Positions 63,445-64,000 of a DNA stretch of 64,000 bases are shown here, piece by piece; position 1 is the stretch's first letter, and every line of letters starts with the position of its first letter. Position numbers and translations under genes: made by a program. Location of the stretch: NCBI RefSeq assembly GCF_014642175.1, contig NZ_BMIL01000007.1, positions 1 through 64,000 on the forward strand. Direction: 5' to 3'. Source of the DNA: Pedobacter quisquiliarum (GTDB lineage Bacteria; Bacteroidota; Bacteroidia; Sphingobacteriales; Sphingobacteriaceae). The notes under the pieces are model-generated. The model did no database searches. It was not told where the DNA came from and saw nothing but the letters and a program-made list of their open reading frames with translations.

Positions 63445-64000
63445 ATGTTTAAGCTGAACCTGAAAATAGCACTCCGTACGCTCTGGAAAAACAAGAGCTA
63501 CACACTGATCAATGCTGGCGGACTGGCGATTGGCCTTGCCAGCTGTATGATCCTGCTTTTGTATGTTGCCCATGAATGGGGTTATGACAAACAATTTAGC
63601 GGCTACGAGAAAACCTATGTTGTTTATAACAATTCGAAGAACAATGCAGAGACCTTAAGCTGGGCATGGACACCGACCTTAATGGCCGGGGAAGTACGGG
63701 AAAAAATTGCCGGCGTGAAATATGCCTCACATTCAACCTATCCTAATCCTCATCTGATCAGCTACAAGCAGAATAACTTTAAGGCGCCTGCCGTATTCGC
63801 GGATCAAGCCTTTTTAAAGATACTCGATTATGAAATCCTGAGCGGAAATGCTGAACAAGCATTAACTGGGGTAAACACGGTCATTCTGACTGAAACACTA
63901 GCAGAAAAGCTTTTTGGCCAGGAAGATCCCATAAATAAGGTGGTAAAGTTTAACAACGAAGAAGTATTGAAGGTAAGTGCCGTGATCGCCGATGTTCCGG
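63445..64000 (+). CDS. ABC transporter permease (MacB/FtsX type), 5' part only
   Basis: The ATG at 63445 follows the ATPase stop after one base. The first ~185 residues are visible: an N-terminal cytoplasmic region with IALRTLWKNKSYTLINAGGL and a first membrane helix (AIGLASCMILLLYVA), then the start of the MacB-like periplasmic domain (LTGVNTVILTETLAEKLFGQ; DPINKVVKFNN). The gene runs off the right edge of the window. It completes the tripartite-type exporter with the adaptor and ATPase. Confidence 0.9.
   Translation, partial: MFKLNLKIALRTLWKNKSYTLINAGGLAIGLASCMILLLYVAHEWGYDKQFSGYEKTYVVYNNSKNNAETLSWAWTPTLMAGEVREKIAGVKYASHSTYPNPHLISYKQNNFKAPAVFADQAFLKILDYEILSGNAEQALTGVNTVILTETLAEKLFGQEDPINKVVKFNNEEVLKVSAVIADVP

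Overview
The window comes from a chromosome of the phylum Bacteroidota, most likely a Pedobacter-like member of the Sphingobacteriaceae. The evidence is a full-length SprA (type IX secretion and gliding), several outer-membrane barrels with carboxypeptidase-regulatory-like domains, promoters of the TTTG-N19-TAnnTTTG type, weak or absent Shine-Dalgarno sequences, and the gene pairs ruvA-sprA and DUF177-rpmF-plsX-fabH-accB-accC. The genus is an inference. Almost everything is housekeeping. There is no phage, insertion sequence, CRISPR array or tRNA that I can see. The first ~20 bases are the 3' end of a 5S rRNA, so an rRNA operon lies just to the left.

Layout: (1) 1-10285: 5S end and terminator, then the probable operon maeB-ruvA-sprA. 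(2) 10307-14289: gcvH, a VanZ-like protein and a tiny lipoprotein; then a TonB-receptor-like barrel. (3) 14390-18136: feoA-feoB, a SprT-like protein and a lipoprotein. (4) 18227-28887, mostly minus strand: lutB, an M28 peptidase, tatC-rpiB, the fatty-acid/phospholipid cluster and pdxA. (5) 28985-34403: rsmA with a 2-hydroxyacid dehydrogenase, an M1 peptidase, a small barrel protein, greA and a HIT protein. (6) 34427-37110: small unknown genes and rsgA-dtd-mazG. (7) 37258-47042: threonine operon thrL-thrA-thrB-thrC with a complete attenuator, facing metH-metF under a SAM-I riboswitch. (8) 47259-55643: rhodanese-like protein, ECF sigma with membrane partner, a GAF histidine kinase and response regulator, a subclass B1 metallo-beta-lactamase, a DUF421 protein, a PfkB kinase and a LytS/LytTR pair. 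(9) 55785-64000: a second TonB-receptor-like barrel, then a sigma-54 activator/kinase pair divergent from a three-gene MacB-type efflux operon whose permease runs off the window.

The most informative non-coding signals are: the thrL attenuator, with all four RNA strands identifiable; the SAM-I aptamer before metH; a terminator-like hairpin directly after the greA promoter; a sigma-54 promoter with paired upstream palindromic sites before the efflux operon; and three intergenic arrays of short degenerate tandem repeats. Two arrays have a strict 11-bp period (32658-32789 and 51839-51970); one has a ~36-bp period built from ~12-bp pieces (18227-18366). The two 11-bp arrays differ in unit sequence but share the one-helical-turn period. 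They are the least explained structure here.

All functional calls rest on reading motifs and context by eye; no database search was run.
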